Positions 13,629 to 14,670 of a DNA stretch of 14,670 nt are shown piece by piece. Both the position numbers and the translations under genes were made by a program. The notes below the pieces were generated by a model. The model saw only the letters and a list, made by a program, of their open reading frames with translations. It made no database searches and was not told the origin of the DNA. This DNA comes from Candidatus Methylomirabilota bacterium (lineage in GTDB: Bacteria; Methylomirabilota; Methylomirabilia; Methylomirabilales; CSP1-5). Each line of letters begins with the position of its first letter. The first letter of the stretch is position 1. The stretch covers positions 1-14,670 of the forward strand of contig JAHFDE010000040.1 of assembly GCA_023249165.1 (NCBI GenBank), in the 5' to 3' direction.

Positions 13629-14670
13629 ATGAACCCGTTGAAGGCACTCCACGAATACGGCCAATCGGTCTGGCTGGACTACATCCGGCGTGGCCTGATC
13701 ACGTCGGGCGAGCTGGAGCGGCTCGTCAGGGACGATGGCCTGCGCGGGGTCACCTCGAATCCTGCGATCTTTGAGAAGGCCATCGCCGGGAGCACCGACT
13801 ACTCCGCCGCTCTCGACGCCCTGCAGCGCCGATCGGATCTGGATGCCATGGCGCTCTACGAGCACCTGGCGGTCGAGGACGTCCAGGCCGCCGCCGATGT
13901 GATGCGACCCGTCTACGAGGCGACGAAGCAGCGCGACGGGTATGTGAGCCTCGAGGTATCTCCCCATCTCGCCCGCGACACCCGACGCACCATCGAGGAG
14001 GCCAGACGGCTCTGGAAGGCGGTGGGCCGCGAGAACGTGATGATCAAAGTGCCGGCGACAACGGAAGGGATCCCTGCCATCGAGCAGCTCATCAGCGAGG
14101 GCATCAACATCAACGTCACCCTCCTCTTCTCGCAGCAGGCCTACGAACAGGTCGCCGAGGCCTACATAGCCGGGCTCGAAGCACGGGCCGCGCGCGGAGG
14201 GGACGTAAGCCGGATCGCCAGTGTCGCGAGCTTCTTCATCAGCCGCATTGACACCGCCATCGACGGGATCGTCATAGCCCGACTCAAGAGTTCGGGCAGC
14301 CCTACAGAGTTGCGGAGCCTCCTCGGGAAAGTCGCCATCGCCAACGCCAAACTCACCTACCGGCGCTACGAGGAGCTCTATACCGGCGCCCGCTGGAGGG
14401 CGCTGGCGGTCAAGGGGGCGCAGACGCAGCGCCTCCTCTGGGCCAGCACCGGCACCAAGAATCCCAACTATCGCGACGTCGTCTACGTCGAAGAGCTGAT
14501 CGGACCCGACACGGTCAATACGATTCCGCCGACCACCTTCGACGCCTTCCGCGACCACGGCCAGCCGCGGGCCAGCCTCAAGGAGAACCTCGAAGAGGCG
14601 CGCGATACCATGGCCCTCCTTGAACAGGTGGGCATCTCGATGAAGGAGGTGACAGACCGGTTGCTGGAGG
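13629..14670 (+). CDS. tal: Transaldolase (3' end cut by window)
   Basis: 347 codons are visible with no stop before the window end. Transaldolase transfers a dihydroxyacetone unit between sugar phosphates. Family signs are VTSNPAIFEK near the N-terminus, SLEVSP, and VMIKVPATTEG with the Schiff-base Lys. ININVTLLFS, SVASFFISRID and LWASTGTKNPNY lie further on, followed by PPTTFDAF. This is the longer transaldolase form, which in some bacteria is fused to phosphoglucose isomerase; the window ends too soon to tell. The ATG follows AAGGAG (13616-13621) by 7 bases, and that ribosome binding site lies at the end of rpiB, so the two are closely coupled. Together with tkt and rpiB it completes a non-oxidative pentose-phosphate operon. 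Confidence 0.94.
   Translation, partial: MNPLKALHEYGQSVWLDYIRRGLITSGELERLVRDDGLRGVTSNPAIFEKAIAGSTDYSAALDALQRRSDLDAMALYEHLAVEDVQAAADVMRPVYEATKQRDGYVSLEVSPHLARDTRRTIEEARRLWKAVGRENVMIKVPATTEGIPAIEQLISEGININVTLLFSQQAYEQVAEAYIAGLEARAARGGDVSRIASVASFFISRIDTAIDGIVIARLKSSGSPTELRSLLGKVAIANAKLTYRRYEELYTGARWRALAVKGAQTQRLLWASTGTKNPNYRDVVYVEELIGPDTVNTIPPTTFDAFRDHGQPRASLKENLEEARDTMALLEQVGISMKEVTDRLLE

Noticed and set aside
13533..14558. 341-codon open frame on the minus strand
   Set aside because: It is the shadow of the transaldolase gene, which carries clear catalytic motifs on the plus strand.

Overview
The window is a GC-rich, gene-dense bacterial segment with frequent GTG starts, clear Shine-Dalgarno sites and several sigma70-type promoters. 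It carries a cytochrome c biogenesis gene (ccdA) and a transketolase / ribose-5-phosphate isomerase B / transaldolase run. No 16S, tRNA or taxon-specific marker is present. My impression is an NC10-like (Methylomirabilota) or otherwise deep-branching autotroph-type Gram-negative, but this is an inference and not a demonstrated assignment.

Layout. Bases 1-1760 face left. They hold a small secreted protein with a coiled coil and two C-terminal cysteines (123-431), its two TTGACA-type promoters, a non-coding stretch with several hairpins, and ccdA (889-1635). A divergent promoter region lies at about 1700-1870. From there everything reads right: a CmoM/SmtA-like SAM methyltransferase, a GT2 glycosyltransferase of the polyprenyl-phosphate-sugar synthase type, a radical SAM/SPASM protein, a 140-bp heptanucleotide repeat array, a second radical SAM protein, a TTCGGC/GCCGAA inverted-repeat cluster, a DoxX-like membrane protein, a GT87/DUF2029-type membrane glycosyltransferase, a processive CslA/cellulose-synthase-like GT2, and a secreted eight-repeat PQQ-like beta-propeller with an extra C-terminal domain. 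After a 149-bp gap come tkt, rpiB and tal; tal runs off the window end.

How the genes may work together. tkt, rpiB and tal carry out the non-oxidative pentose-phosphate interconversions, also used in the Calvin cycle. The block from 1938 to 10940 looks like one or more operons for making and exporting a glycan or glycoconjugate. One enzyme would charge a lipid carrier, GT87 would use the charged carrier on the outer face of the membrane, and the CslA-like enzyme would polymerise and extrude a chain. The propeller protein would act outside the cytoplasm. The two radical SAM proteins and the methyltransferase do not fit any glycan pathway I can name, so this block is the best candidate for an undescribed system. 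I found no convincing RiPP precursor, CRISPR array, tRNA, rRNA or insertion sequence.
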